A stretch of 64,000 nt of DNA from Sciurus carolinensis (lineage: Eukaryota > Chordata > Mammalia > Rodentia > Sciuridae): the NCBI RefSeq assembly GCF_902686445.1, contig NC_062232.1, forward strand, positions 73,611,440-73,675,439, read 5' to 3'. Of this stretch, positions 47,946 to 60,004 are shown piece by piece. Numbering within the stretch: position 1 is the first letter of the stretch; every line of letters begins with the position of its first letter. A program made the translations under genes and the position numbers. The notes under the pieces are model-generated. The model ran no database searches and was not told where the DNA came from. It saw only the letters and a list, made by a program, of their open reading frames with translations.

Positions 47946-48674
47946 CATATGATATTCCATGAATATGTGTAATTTTTAGGTGTCAATTTTACAGAAAGGA
48001 AGAAAATCCACACAATTTTAATAAAAGAAATAGAGAAAGAGAGAAGGAGAGAGAGAAGAAAAGAGAGAGAGAGAAGTTAAAAAGTTAAAAACTTGGTCGT
48101 CAGAAAATTTATTTAATTTCTCAAGGCATTCATAAATTTGTTATCAGTCTATAAATTCAGCTTATGTTTCTCCAACTTACCATATTATATCTGCTACACC
48201 AGACCACATCTTTCAATGCCAGATCATTCAGTACAATACTTGACAATTTAGTTCATTTTTCTTAAACCTTAAGTTCATCATCAGATAGTAAATCATGGGC
48301 AAGATTAATTATAGCACTAAAATACCATGGTAAATTGGCTGTTTTTTTTCTGTTTTTCCTTTTTAGGTATATTAACAACAAACAATCAATTAGAAAGAGA
48401 AAGGACAAGAAACAACAAAAGCAAGTCTTTATTATACACTCTGCATTTCAGTGTTATATGATTTTTTGCATAATTAATCATATATTTTACTCTTTCTTCT
48501 CAATCAATTATACCAATTCAGTTATTCTGACCTGATCTTAAGAATACCAATTATGGTTTATAGGCCATGTTTCTCAGAATGTTTCACAGAATAATATCCA
48601 TAATTAGGTGCTAAAAATTGATAATAGCTTAATATTACTGTGAAAAATATAAATCAGGAATTTAAGTTTCATTT
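47946..48674. other. AT-rich DNA with GA-rich tract
   Basis: A purine tract of AGAG/AGAA units lies at about 48025-48076. No gene recognised. Confidence 0.55.
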
Positions 48675-48916
48675 GGAAAATGGAAATTTTGGGGGGGCAG
48701 GGCAGGTACCAGAGATTGAACTCAGAGGTACTTGAACACTGAGCCACAACCCCAGCCCTATTTTGTATTTTATTAGGACACAGGGTCTCACTCAGTTGCT
48801 TAGGGTCTCGCTTTTGCTGACACTGGCTTGGAACTCAAGATCTTCTTGTCTCAGCCTCTCGAGCCACTGGGATTACAGGTGTGTACCATGGTGCCTGGCT
48901 GGAAAATGGAATTTTT
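48675..48916 (-). mobile_element. B1-dID SINE with duplication
   Basis: Body 48691-48900: reversed ID half ('acactgagccacaaccccag'), linker, reversed B1 ('gccactgggattacaggtgt', ending cctggct). Flanks ggaaaatggaaatttt and ggaaaatggaattttt form a near-perfect 16-bp duplication. Confidence 0.93.
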
Positions 48917-49099
48917 ATTTCACATTTCTCTTTCTTGATTTACGGGCTATAAATATGTACCTATGAATTATATATTTTAGATAAACTCTGCTCGTGGTTA
49001 AGGGAATTATGTAAGATCTGACAAAAGTGGGAATTTTTCTATTTAAGAAAATTAAATACTAATACTTTTGAAAATTAAATAATTGTGTTTAGTAAATAC

Positions 49100-50468
49100 T
49101 ACCAAAAGAGCTATACAGATTCAATGCAATTCCAATTAAAATCCCAATGATGTACCTTGCAGAAATAGAGCAAGCAATTATGAAATTCATCTGGAAGAAT
49201 AAAAAACCTAGAATAGCTAAAGCAATCCTCAGTAGCAAGAGCGAAGCAGGGGGTATTGCAATACCAGATCTTCAACTCTACTACAAAGCAACAGTAACAA
49301 AAACGGCATGGTATTGGTACCAAAATAGACAGGTAGATCAATGGTACAGAATAGAGGACATGGACACAAACCCAAATAAATACAATTTTCTCATACTAGA
49401 CAAAGGTTCCAAAAATATGCAATGGAGAAAAGATAGCCTCTTCAACAAATGGTGCTGGGAAAACTGGAAAACCATATGCAATAGAATGAAATTAAACCCC
49501 TATCGCTCACCCTACACAAAACTCAACTCAAAATGGATCAAGGACCTCGGAATCAGACCAGAGACCCTGCATCTTATAGAAGAAAAAGTAGGTCCAAATC
49601 TTCAACTTGTTGGCTTAGGATCAGACTTCCTTAACAGGACTCCCATAGCACAAGAAATAAAAGCAAGAATCAACAACTGGGATAGATTCAAACTTAAAAG
49701 CTTTCTCTCAGCAAAGGAAACTATCATCAATGTGAAGAGAGAGCCTACAGAGTGGGAGAATATTTTTGCCAACCATACCTCAGATAGAGCGCTAATTTCC
49801 AGAATCTATAAAGAACTCAAAAAACTCTACACGAAGAATACAAATAATCCAATCAACAAATGGTCTAAGGAAATGAACAGACACTTCACAGAAGAAGATG
49901 TACAAGTAATCAACACATATATGAAAAAATGTTCAACATCCCTAGTAATAAGGGAAATGCAAATCAAAACTACCCTAAGATTTCATCTCACCCCAATTAG
50001 AATGGCGATTATCAAGAATACAAGCAACAATATGTGTTGGCGAGGATGTGGTGAAAAAGGAACACTCATACATTGCTGGTGGGGTTGCAAGTGCAGCCAC
50101 TCTGGAAAGCAGTGTGGAGATTCCTCAGAAAGCTTGGAATGGAAACACCATTTGACCCAGCTATCCCACTCCTTGTCCTATACCCAAAGGACTTAAAATC
50201 AGCATACTACAGAGATACAGCCACATCAATGTTCATTGCTGCTCAATTCACCATAGCCAGATTGTGGAACCAACCTAGATGCCCTTCAGTTGATGAATGG
50301 ATAAAGAAACTGTGGCATATTTATACAATGGAATATTACTCCGCAATGAAGAATGATAAAATTATGGCATTTGTAGGCAAATGGACGAAATTGGAGAATA
50401 TCATGCTAAGTGAGATAAGCCAATCTCAAAAAACTAAAGGACGAATGATCTCGCTGATAAGTGGATGA
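49100..50468 (+). pseudogene. L1 E ORF2 C-terminal part, one frameshift
   Basis: Open from the truncation point ([20 protein letters not shown]) through the ORF2 C-terminal region to about 50090, with the cysteine motif [18 protein letters not shown] near 50036-50090. Compared with L1 A, a 4-nt deletion at about 50088-50095 shifts the frame; the original frame then continues to the normal ORF2 stop at 50468 (MISLISG). About 455 codons of ORF2 remain, with no promoter, endonuclease or catalytic reverse-transcriptase core, so it cannot act autonomously. Confidence 0.93.
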
Positions 50469-50640
50469 GGACATATAATGGGGGTTGGGAGGGGTTAGCA
50501 TTAGGTTTAGGGTTAGGTTTAGAGTTAGGCTAAGGAGAGCGGTAAGAATGAAGGAAAGAAGGACTGTATAGAGGGAAAAGAGGGGTGGGAGGGGTGGGGG
50601 TAAGGGAAAAAAAATAAACATCATTACCCTATGTAAACGT
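50469..50640 (+). other. L1 E 3' UTR: telomere-like tract and G-rich runs
   Basis: 50500-50535 reads as degenerate TTAGGG-like units (ttagggttagg). G-runs at 50480-50494 and 50582-50606 fit a four-run quadruplex pattern (gggg t ggg a gggg t ggggg taa ggg). G-rich polypurine tracts are a known feature of mammalian L1 3' UTRs. Confidence 0.85.
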
Positions 50641-50701
50641 TAAAAATAAATAAATAAACAAACAAAAAAAAAGAAAATTAAATTATTGTGTTTAGTAAAT
50701 A

Positions 50702-52756
50702 GTAAAATGCTATTAATTTTACTCTAGCACTGAACCAAAATTTGGATTATCAAGCTATCATTTAAAGCATATAAGATTAATAATTCTGTTCAATACCATA
50801 TGGCAGTGATCTGCATTTTATATTATAGTTAATAATTATTATTTTCAATTTTAAAATTTTAGAGTTTTCTCATTATTCATTGTATAAGGTTTCAGGTATC
50901 ACATGTTAGAAACATGATAGTTAGAGCATTTTAGTGCCACTTAGTAAGAATTCGAAATTATTATTCTCATGTAATTTACTCCAACAACATAGTAATTTTG
51001 CATTCATAGACAATCAACTCTTTTCTTCTTTAAATGGCAGAGCTAAAATTAGACTTTTCTGCCTAAGCATAATTCTAGATAAAATAATTATCTGATTGCC
51101 TCATTTCATGTTTCAAATCAACTTTCATAAATAACTCAATGTGCTATCATTTTCAACTAAATTAATGAAGAAAAGATACTTCCAAAGGTGTCTTAAACAC
51201 AGGCTTAACTAGGAATTTTTCTTCACATCAAAAATTACAAAATAGAGTAAAAATTATGAAATAAAATATCCCATATCAAAAATACTAGTACCTGACTAAA
51301 ATGTGAATGGTTAAGATCATAATTTTACTAAAATATTCTAAAATCAGATTTTCTAATGCACGATATCTAAAAAACATTTGTTACTTCTTATAGGAAAAAA
51401 GATAATATTATTTTCACATCATTTTATATGAAATAAATAGCTAATATCATTTTTTTACATACTTATTGCACCTTAGGGCCAATGTCATGAATTTAAGTAT
51501 CTCCATAACTCAGGCAATAGACAAAACAAATATAAATCAGAATAGCTTAAAATTATAGATAATAGTGGTTTGTGGAAAATCTTAGCTCCAGCACACACTG
51601 CATTGAAGGACTGTATAGAGGGAAATTTTATTTGAAATAAAAAATATGTTACAAAATACTTCTGAACCAAAGTTGTTTTTATTTGTTAGAGTGTTAATAA
51701 GAACCACTTTGTATAGTTGCCATGAGGATTTGAATATATAATGTATTTAATAAGACAAACACCAGTGAAAGGCATAGAAAAAAAGCCTAATATATAATGG
51801 GAATATATGTTTGCTTTGCATGGGAGTTCATAGTTACTTATTCCCCAAAGTATTCCTGATTTTCAGATAAGCTAATAGAGTATATTATCATTCAGGTTTA
51901 TATTAATGATATAATAGAGGGAATATAAAATAGTTATTGAGTTTTGCCAACTGGTGCTGGTAGGCAGTCATTTTCATAATTTTATCTGTATGTTTTTCTA
52001 AATTCTAGGATATTACCTGCCCATTAATGGGATATTTTTTCTATAAGTAAGTCCATAGAATACATGCTCTAATCCAATTTTTCTCCAACTTTTCTGTCTA
52101 GATGGAATCCACAGAATACATTCGAATTCTCTCTTTGGAACCCTTGCCTATCCATCTCACCTACATTATGTATCTCTTTCTATTACAAATGCTAAGAAAT
52201 CTTAATCTAACCAGGGCATGAATTAATGAACTCAAAACTTGTGTCACCTTGAACTACAGATTTGTCCTAAGATTTTCTGAACCAGAAGTCTAAAGTCAAA
52301 CAAGGATTAAATGGAAATTACTCATAGAAGTTCTCTGATTATCCTAGATATATCCAGATCTTAACACATGATGAAAGTTAACAATTTGTTAATGGATAGC
52401 TCTATTTTAAAAAAATTGATATAAATCTGTACACAAATAAGATACAATATGGTGAATTTGTGCCCTACCCTATGATCTTAAAGGATCTTTTATGTGTATT
52501 GCAACTTCAGTTTTCTATGTTGCAAAATGTCAACAATTAAAATAGAAATTATATCTTACATTACATTATCTTTCAAATAGAAATTACATTTAATATTTCA
52601 GTCTCCAAATTCTAATATATTATTGACAGAAAGGTTAATGATATTGATTACTACCAAATATTAATCAATAAAAATTATTCAATTACCTCGTTTCTGTTAA
52701 GAATTTTTGTAGTACTAACATTGAAGCAATACAACTATAGAAGAGTTCACTGATTG
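50702..52756. other. 2 kb AT-rich DNA, one short L1 3' UTR match
   Basis: No gene or full repeat. 51605-51625 is identical over 21 bp to the L1 3' UTR at 50558-50578, isolated in non-L1 sequence. Confidence 0.55.
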
Positions 52757-54123
52757 AGAGGGAAGAGAACATGGCGGATTAGAGAATGGAAGCACTTCCC
52801 AGCAGTTCCTCAGTACCAGACGTATAAAGCAGAAAGACTGTTTCTCAGAGAGGTGATTAACTGAGGAATCTCACTGAAACTTAATACTGAACTGAAAAAA
52901 AAAAAAAAGAAAAACAGAAATTTGGTAACTTGAACATAAGATGAACATAAAAAAATAACACTTTAGAGATGTGCCAGCTTGGCTGTCAACTATAGCACCT
53001 GAGTTAGCAGCTAAGTGGAGCAAGGAGTACAGATAAAGGAAATGAGCAGCCATTGCACAAAGAATTTTTAAAATTATATATTGGTTTGGAGAAACCTGTG
53101 GATTAGAGAGAAAAAACAATTTTAATGGACACAGAGTTGGTAGGGGAAGTGGCTCAGTGAAAGCAAATCCAAAAATAAATCACCCCAGGAATGGAAAGGG
53201 CTCCATTGATGGGTATGCAAAATGCTTCCAGGCACTGAAAGTTGTTCCTTCATGGTCTGTACAGCTGTGAACAGACACAGAGAATTTGGGAACTCATAAA
53301 GAAATTATCAGCATCTGAATAAAGGTACCCAAAGGGTGCCTGAACCACAGAGACTGAAAGGCACAATGAAAATTTTACCTGGACCATTCAGCCTCTGTAT
53401 CCCAAGGCAGAAATCTCTCTATTTTGGTGGTGCCCTATAAGAGTTACTGGGAAGACACTCACTGTGGCCAGAGAAGCATGTCTGCACTTGAAGGCAGATA
53501 CCCAGTAATTTACTTTCATAATTGTGAAGGTGAAACCCTAAAAGTGAATTTTACAACAGGCTTCAGAGATTCAGAAGTCTACCAGAGATCAGCAACTCAC
53601 CTCCAGTAGAGGACATGGATCAAATAACAATTACCGAACAACAGAGTTCCAAAATTCACCAAGTCCAAACCCCCAAACTGGAAATACCAATTTAGAACTC
53701 TGCATCACCCACACTACAGGATTAATTCATCTGCACTTCCGAATCCTATATTGGGAGATTGAAAGTTGAAAGGTACTGCACCTGGCTGGCAGCTAGATGA
53801 GGAACACAAAAACATTGGACTTACCAGCCCCAGACATCAATCAAAGGACTATAGAGCTAAAAATAAATATGAAGAATTAAAATCCAGCCCTGTTAACAGT
53901 TTTGGCTACCACAACGGAAAAAAAAAATTTGTTTATCTTGAGTTATATTTTTTTTATTCTGTGTGACCATAGTTTTATTCTTCTTTTTAAAAATGTTAGC
54001 TTCTTAATGTTTTAAGCATCATCTCGTAATATATTCTTTACTTTTGAAATTATGTACAATTTTCTGTGAATGTGAATGTGCATTTGTGGATGAGCATGTT
54101 CTTACTGTGTGGATAGGTTAAAT

Positions 54124-54210
54124 ATACATGTATATACGTGTATATATATATATATATATTTATATATATCTACACACGCACACACACACATATATGTATA
54201 TATACACACA
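54124..54210. repeat. Compound TA/CA microsatellite in L1 F 5' UTR
   Basis: Mixed (TA)n, (CA)n and (TG) runs. Confidence 0.95.
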
Positions 54211-54810
54211 GCTTTACTTACACATGAATAGCTATCTTCTGCACTTTTTTATTATTTACCCTTGATTTGACATAGATATGGTATAAGAATATAAGGGTTC
54301 AAGTTGTTTTAATCTTACATTTGCTGGTTTGTTCATACCTAGATTCTTATCACTCCTATCTCTCCTCTTCTTCACTCTCTTCCCACACTAACTTGTCAAA
54401 ATTCCCTGTTACCTCCACCTAGCTTTATTTTTTAATTACTATCAGTAAATTTTTGTTTCTTTCTCTTTACAGTCAACATTTGCTAACTATTGCCTGCCTC
54501 TTCTTTGGTAACCTTTTTAAACACTTCAAACTTTCTCTTTCTTTATAACTTATTTTCTATTACTTGAGAAACTGTAATTCCACTAAATAAAAACTACTGT
54601 ATAGTTTGTTGAATTCTTACCCCAATAAAATTGTTGTGATTATTAATACAGTAGAAGACAGAGTAGAAACCTTCTGTCAAATGCCTGATCTAGCTCAGGG
54701 TTATTGTTGTTTATTGTCTCTACTGATGTTACATGGTGATCCCACCATTTCTATATATGTGGCAATTAGTGTTACAGATGTTAAAGTTGACACCATACAT
54801 TTATCTTAAG

Positions 54811-56209
54811 GCTGTATTGGTGGGGACCATTTCTGCCATGCTGCTTGACAAGGTCCGAGCCTGGGGAAGGGCTTGGCAAGGTCACCATTCCAGGATATTG
54901 CCACTGTCATCTCTCCTAGGAATTGGGTATTTTCTTGTAATTATCATACTTATAACTATGCAACTGCAAATCATATTCCCTGGGTCATTGTGATAAGAAT
55001 TTAACCTTAATGAGTCTGTGGAGTTTGGGGGAGGATGAAGAATGCTTTTAAAAATGTACCAATATCACACATAAGTTTGAAAGTACAGAGTTTAAGGAGT
55101 TCTCCAGAAAACTACAGTTACAGAAATTGCTTGCTCCTGTGCTGAACACACCTGCCCCAGTTAATGTTTAACCAGTAAATAGCCTAACAAATGGAACAGG
55201 ACACTTATTACTGTACTAGGACCGCCCTACTTAGCTTACAAGATGGGGAACATTTATGGTGTCCATCTAGAGGGAAACAAGCAAATAAGTATAAGGACCC
55301 ACCTCCCACAGATCCACCTCTTCCCTATACAGGCGTGTACAATGAAAATGGTGAACAAATAATTAATATTAATGGTAAATGGAAAAATGTCCAATATTTG
55401 TCCTTCCTTCAAAGGTTTGGATGTTAAGGGCCACCCTGAAAATGTAGGACTAAAGAACAAAGAAACAGCATACCCAAACAACTAAAAAAATATTTTCTTA
55501 AGATCAAATGCCCTCATTGCATGTTAACTCGTTATGAGTAGTTTATGCTGGCTTAGGTCTCACATATGTATTCCAATAGGAAGAGGATAAATCAATGACA
55601 TGAAAAAATAATAAGATAAACTTAGGTACTCACACTGATTGTTTGGCAATAAATAACCTAACTTAGTCTTAACTAAGCTTGTTTAGGTGATACAGTAGAC
55701 CCTTAAGGTTAAATTAAAAACATAATAATATGAACTAAAGATTAAGTGCATGCTTTGCTTAGCAGTTTGGTAAATTTAACTTAAAAATAAAATAGAATCA
55801 TTATGCTGACACTAGGTCTGATACCAAAATGTAAATAAAGGTCAGTAGGATGAAAGAGAAAAATATCTGTCACTGTAATATGCTTATGTGACTAACTTTA
55901 AGTAAATATAGAAAATTGACCTTAATGTACCCACTATGTGTTAGACACCTGCTATAAAGTGTGGTTAATGACAAATTTTGTGGTAATTTCTCTATAATTT
56001 GTATCTTATTTAATCCTGCTTTACTTAATAGTATAAAAGAAGAGCTAAAATAAATCTGAGCAGCACTTGCTTCAAGATGCTCCAGGGGTTTGTGTTGTTC
56101 CTCCGCACTGACTCCACCCATCCTTCAGGGAACCTGCGAGTTGCTGGGGCTGGCTCCTGGCACTGTATATCTGTTGTGGATATTAATGCTAGTATGTGCT
56201 TCCCCGCCA
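54811..56209 (+). mobile_element. ERV LTR-like block, possibly with env-like 3' end
   Basis: About 1.4 kb with no L1 character, sitting where the L1 D and L1 F 5' UTRs otherwise align. Near its right end: TATA box tataaaagaag (56031-56041) and AATAAA (about 56050) followed by a C/T-rich, CpG-containing stretch ending ccccgcca, an arrangement typical of a retroviral U3-R-U5. At its left, a short frame (about 54808-54993) holds a strongly hydrophobic segment LLGIGYFLVIIILITM, resembling a membrane anchor. A purine-rich gtttgggggaggatgaagaa precedes TG at 55043. It could be one long solo LTR, or an env tail plus a 3' LTR of about 1.17 kb. Boundaries are approximate and no gene is intact. Confidence 0.5.
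55191..55427 (+). other. Short open frame in the LTR-like block, unrecognised
   Basis: 78 codons, proline-rich middle (PPPTDPPLPY), hydrophilic, with no domain I recognise. It could be a chance frame or residual coding sequence in a U3 region. Not proposed as a gene. Confidence 0.25.
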
Positions 56210-56539
56210 CAAGTAGGGCTAGAAAGTGATTGGGAATCTTCAAGATCACAGAGTAGAGATGCTGCTGCCAAGAAATACTCACATATTAACAAAGCCACAA
56301 TGTACAAAGCCACAATGCATGTCACCCCACAGATGATCTAGCCCTACCTGAGACTTAACATTGCTTCAATTAATAGAACTATGGAGACAATAACCGGAAA
56401 CCAACTTCCTGGTCACAAAGAAAAACAACCTCAGGTCTGATCCCTTGACATATACTGATATATCAAAAACTGAGAGAAGTGGCACAACAAATAAAATAAT
56501 TACACACAAAAGAATGCACATATAAAATGGAAGGAAAAT

Positions 56540-57700
56540 CCATCAAAATTAATGTGCAAATCCAAGACACCTGAAAACATGAGGAAACAGGCAAACGGAT
56601 CTGCCTACTAAATTCATAATCCTCCATCATACATCCCACAGATATGGAAGTGGATAAAATTCCAGGGAAATATTACACATAATGAATTATTGAAGTGCTT
56701 GAGGAACTAAAAGATGATATAAGGAATGAATTAAGACAGAAAATACAGAAGAGGTAAGACTACTTCTATCTTTTTTTTTTTTTTTTTTGGGTGCTGGGGA
56801 TCGAACCCATGGCCTTGTGCTTACAAGGCAAGCACTCTACAGACTGAGCTATCTCCCCAGTCCCAAGACTACTTCTATAAAGAAGAAACACAGACAAAAA
56901 ATGAAATAGAGCATCTGAAAATGAAAGATGCCAATCAATCAAATTCAAAATTCACTTGAAAATATCACTGACAGATTAGACTACATAAAAAGTAGAACAT
57001 TAAACTTTGAAGACAGAACGTCAGTCCTAGAACACAGGGTGCATGAACTTGAGTATACAGAATTCACTAAAAGCAAAAAATTGTAGAGCATATTCAGAAT
57101 ACACAAGAACTATGGGACACCATCAAAAGACTGAATCTAAGATTCATTGGAATAGAAGAGAACATGGAGATATGTGCTAAAGATATTAAGAACATTTTCA
57201 ATGACATAGTTACAGCAAATGTTTTCTTATCAGAAATGAGATTGACATCCACATATAGGAGGAATGTGGGACCCCAAATAGACAAACTCAAAACAGAATC
57301 TCTCTAAGACACATCATAACCAAAACACCTAAAATAAAATGTAGGAAAAGAATATAAAAATGTACAAGAGAGAAAAACCAGGTCACATTTAGAAGAAAAC
57401 CAGTAAGACACATCAAACTTCTCAATTCACACCATAGAATTAAGGAGGGCCTGGAATTAGGTATTCAGAGTTCTACAGAAAACCACTGACTTTCAAGGTT
57501 GCTAAACCCAGCAAAGCTCAGTTTCAAATTCAAGGGGGAAATACAGTTTTCCTTGACAAGAATAAGCTAAAAGTATTCATGCTTCCTATTAGAGAAAAAT
57601 CAATGAAATAGTAATCTACTAAATGAAAAGTGAGATAATATTAAATATAGCAAAAAAATCTAGCACAAAAGTGCCAACACATATCCATACTAACACTTAA
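56540..57700 (+). pseudogene. L1 F ORF1 remnant, split by an ID SINE
   Basis: Coiled-coil region (57000s, 'acacagggtgcatgaacttg'), RRM region (actatgggacaccatcaaaa followed by 'agattcattggaatagaaga') and C-terminal region in order, with frequent stops. The SINE at 56770-56864 interrupts the N-terminal part. Confidence 0.78.
56756..56878 (-). mobile_element. Young ID SINE with perfect 14-bp duplication
   Basis: Body 56770-56864 in reverse: T17-18 run, ggggatcgaacccatggcc and 'gactgagctatctccccag'. Flanks 56756-56769 and 56865-56878 are both aagactacttctat. It has the same A/B-box spacing as the 33513 copy. Confidence 0.96.
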
Positions 57701-59110
57701 TGGTTATAAAAACTCAATTAAAAGACATAATAGCAGAATGAATCCAAAAACAAGGTCCAACTATATGCTGATTACAGAAGACTCATCTAGTAGGCAAAAA
57801 CACTCACAGGCTGAAGGCAAAAGACTGAGAAACAATATTCCAAGTAAATGGAGTCCAAAACCAAGCAGAGGTAGCTATTTTTTTGTAACTGACATATTTC
57901 AAGCAAAAAACAATTAGAAAAGACAAAGGCCACTCCACTACATCCTGGTAAAGGGAACAATCCAAAGAAAGGTATAATTGGAGTAAACATATATGCCTCA
58001 ATATCAGCACAACAATTCCATTTAAAAAATCATCCCTTGACTTTAAATCTCAGTTGGACTCCAACACAATAGTATTGGGTAATATTAAATCCTTATTAAC
58101 AATAGACAGGATGTCAAGAAGTAAAATCCATGAAGATATTTCCAACATACATAAAAGTATAAATCAAATGTATCTAAAAAAGTTTACAGCGTATTTCACC
58201 TCAAATTAACTGAATTTACCTTTTTCTCAGCAGCTAATGGAACTTTTTCTAAAATAGACCATATTCTAGGTGACAATAACCAATTACATAACAAATGAGA
58301 TAAAAGATCTGAAGAAATTAGGGATAGAATAAACTTACCTCTTCACTATCAAGGCTACGTCTGACAAACTCATATATAACAACATACTGAATGGAGAAAA
58401 GAAATGAAAGTTTTTATTATAAAATCAGGAACAAGACAAAAATGTCCACTCTCACTACTTCTACTCAATATCACTCTTAAAACTCAAACCAGCAACAATT
58501 AGGCATAAGAAGGAATTTAAAAGAATACAAATTGGAGAAGAAGTTGAACTATTACTGTTTGCTTTATGACATAATCCTGTATCGAAAGATTAAAAACAAT
58601 CCACAGGAAGACTTCTAGAGCTAATCAATGAATTTAGCAAAGTAGCAGGATACATGATAATTGCTCATAAATTAATAGCTTTCTTCTGTTCTTAGACAGG
58701 CAGAAATAATATTGTAAAAATTACCATATTTCTAAAGGCAATGTACACATTCAATGCAATCCCTATCAAAATACTAATGACATTCTTCAAAAAAAGGAAA
58801 AAACTAGTCTTATAATTCATTGAGAAGAATAAGAGACCCAGAATAACCAAAGCAATCCTGTACAAGTAAAGAGATGCAGAAGGTATCACAATACATTTGA
58901 AATTATACAACTAAGCTATAATAGCAAAAACAGCATGTATTGGCATTGAAATAAACACAAAGACCAACAGAATAGTGTAGAGAAACATGCAAAGACAAAC
59001 CAGACATTATTCAGCCATCTGATACTTGTCAAAGATGCCAAAAATATATTGGCACAAAAATAGTCTTTTTAATAAATACTATTGGGAAAACTGGATATCC
59101 ATATATAGAA
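57700..59110 (+). pseudogene. L1 F ORF2 remnant
   Basis: Endonuclease pieces (57720-58300), then a jump into reverse-transcriptase sequence ('aaatgtccactctcactact' near 58440), a damaged FADD region near 58555, and thumb-like sequence to about 59110. A large internal deletion lies between the endonuclease and the reverse transcriptase, and stops are frequent. Confidence 0.75.
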
Positions 59111-59124
59111 GAATGAAATTATTA

Positions 59125-59328
59125 TTATTAATTTTGAATATTAAATTATTTGGTTGAACTCAACAGCACTTAACCAGTGAGTCACTTCCCCAGACCCTTT
59201 TTTGTATTGTATTTAGAGACAGGGTCTCACTGACTTGCTGTAGCTGAGGCTGGCTTTGAACTCACAATCCTCTTGCCTCAGGCTCCTGAGCCACTGGAAT
59301 TACACGTGTGTGCCACCATGCCTGGCTA
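59125..59328 (-). mobile_element. B1-dID SINE, minus strand
   Basis: Reversed ID half ('aaccagtgagtcacttcccc'), linker, reversed B1 ('gagccactggaattacacgt', ending cctggct). It sits at the junction between plus-strand L1 F and minus-strand L1 sequence. Confidence 0.88.
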
Positions 59329-59715
59329 GGAACATGGGAGATTGTTCCATCTTCTGAGTTTCCCTTCAATTTCTTTCTACAGTTTTGATTTCAGTTTTTC
59401 TTACTTATCCCTTAGTATGTTCATGGAAGAATCTTCTATAACTGTTTTTTCATAGATTTAATCACACAGGGATGTTGGATTTTGTTGAAGTCTTATTCTA
59501 CATCTATGTGATGATCATCTGATTTTTTTTTTATTCTTGGTTCTACTATATGTCTTGTTAAATGTATTGATTTTCGTATGTTGAGACATCATTTCATCTC
59601 TGGAATGAATAATTGTGTATTATTTCTTTATGTGCAGTTGAATTCAGTTTGCAAGGATTTTATTGAGAATTTTCATTGTCTATAATCATTAATGATATTA
59701 TGTATTTTGTACAAT
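59329..59715 (-). mobile_element. L1 ORF2 fragment, minus strand
   Basis: 'aggaacatgggagattgttc' and 'gttggattttgttgaagtct' are reversed ORF2 reverse-transcriptase landmarks. Opposite orientation to L1 F, with intervening ORF2 sequence deleted. Confidence 0.72.
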
Positions 59716-60004
59716 AAGTCAAGAAAACAACAATCACGCTTCTAATGGTGGGGTGCTTAACTGAAGGAGCTATGATCTAAAAAGGGTGGAAAAAATTTCC
59801 AAGTTGGTGTCATTGATTTTCTAGATACTTATTTATAATTAACATTAACAATTGAACTGTAGATTGAGGTCTATAGAAAGCATCCTTTATTAAATAGTAT
59901 TTACATATATTTTTATATAATACACTATAATCATTGTATTGTAGAGATACATTCTAATAATATATAAATATATGAAGTAATTAATAGTCTTTGTTTAGGC
60001 TTGG

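Larger units (their letters stand above)
49070..50701 (+). mobile_element. L1 E: young 5'-truncated L1 with 29-bp duplication
   Basis: Body 49099-50672: the last third of ORF2, 3' UTR and a poly(A)-type tail (about 50640-50672, AAAT/AAAC-rich). Flanks 49070-49098 and 50673-50701 are 29 bp with one mismatch (position 12). Closely related to L1 A, including the telomere-like 3' UTR tract. A standard target-primed insertion and among the youngest in the window. Confidence 0.97.
52757..59110 (+). mobile_element. L1 F: old L1 with ERV LTR-like and SINE insertions
   Basis: Starts gagagggaagagaacatggc, with ATGGCGGATTAGAG just after (YY1-type L1 start). The 5' UTR runs to about 54810 and again from about 56210 to 56540 (both align with the L1 D 5' UTR: 'ggtgatcccacca' matches 'gctgatcccatcc', 'agagtagagatgctgctg' matches 'catagtagagatcttgctg'). 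ORF1 then ORF2 remnants run to about 59110, where it is broken off. The 54811-56209 block and the SINE at 56770-56864 are later insertions. Confidence 0.82.

Noticed and set aside
56090..56341. 83-codon plus-strand frame at the right end of the ERV LTR-like block, with minus-strand frames overlapping
   Set aside because: It crosses the LTR/L1 boundary near 56210 and overlaps open frames on the other strand; a chance frame.
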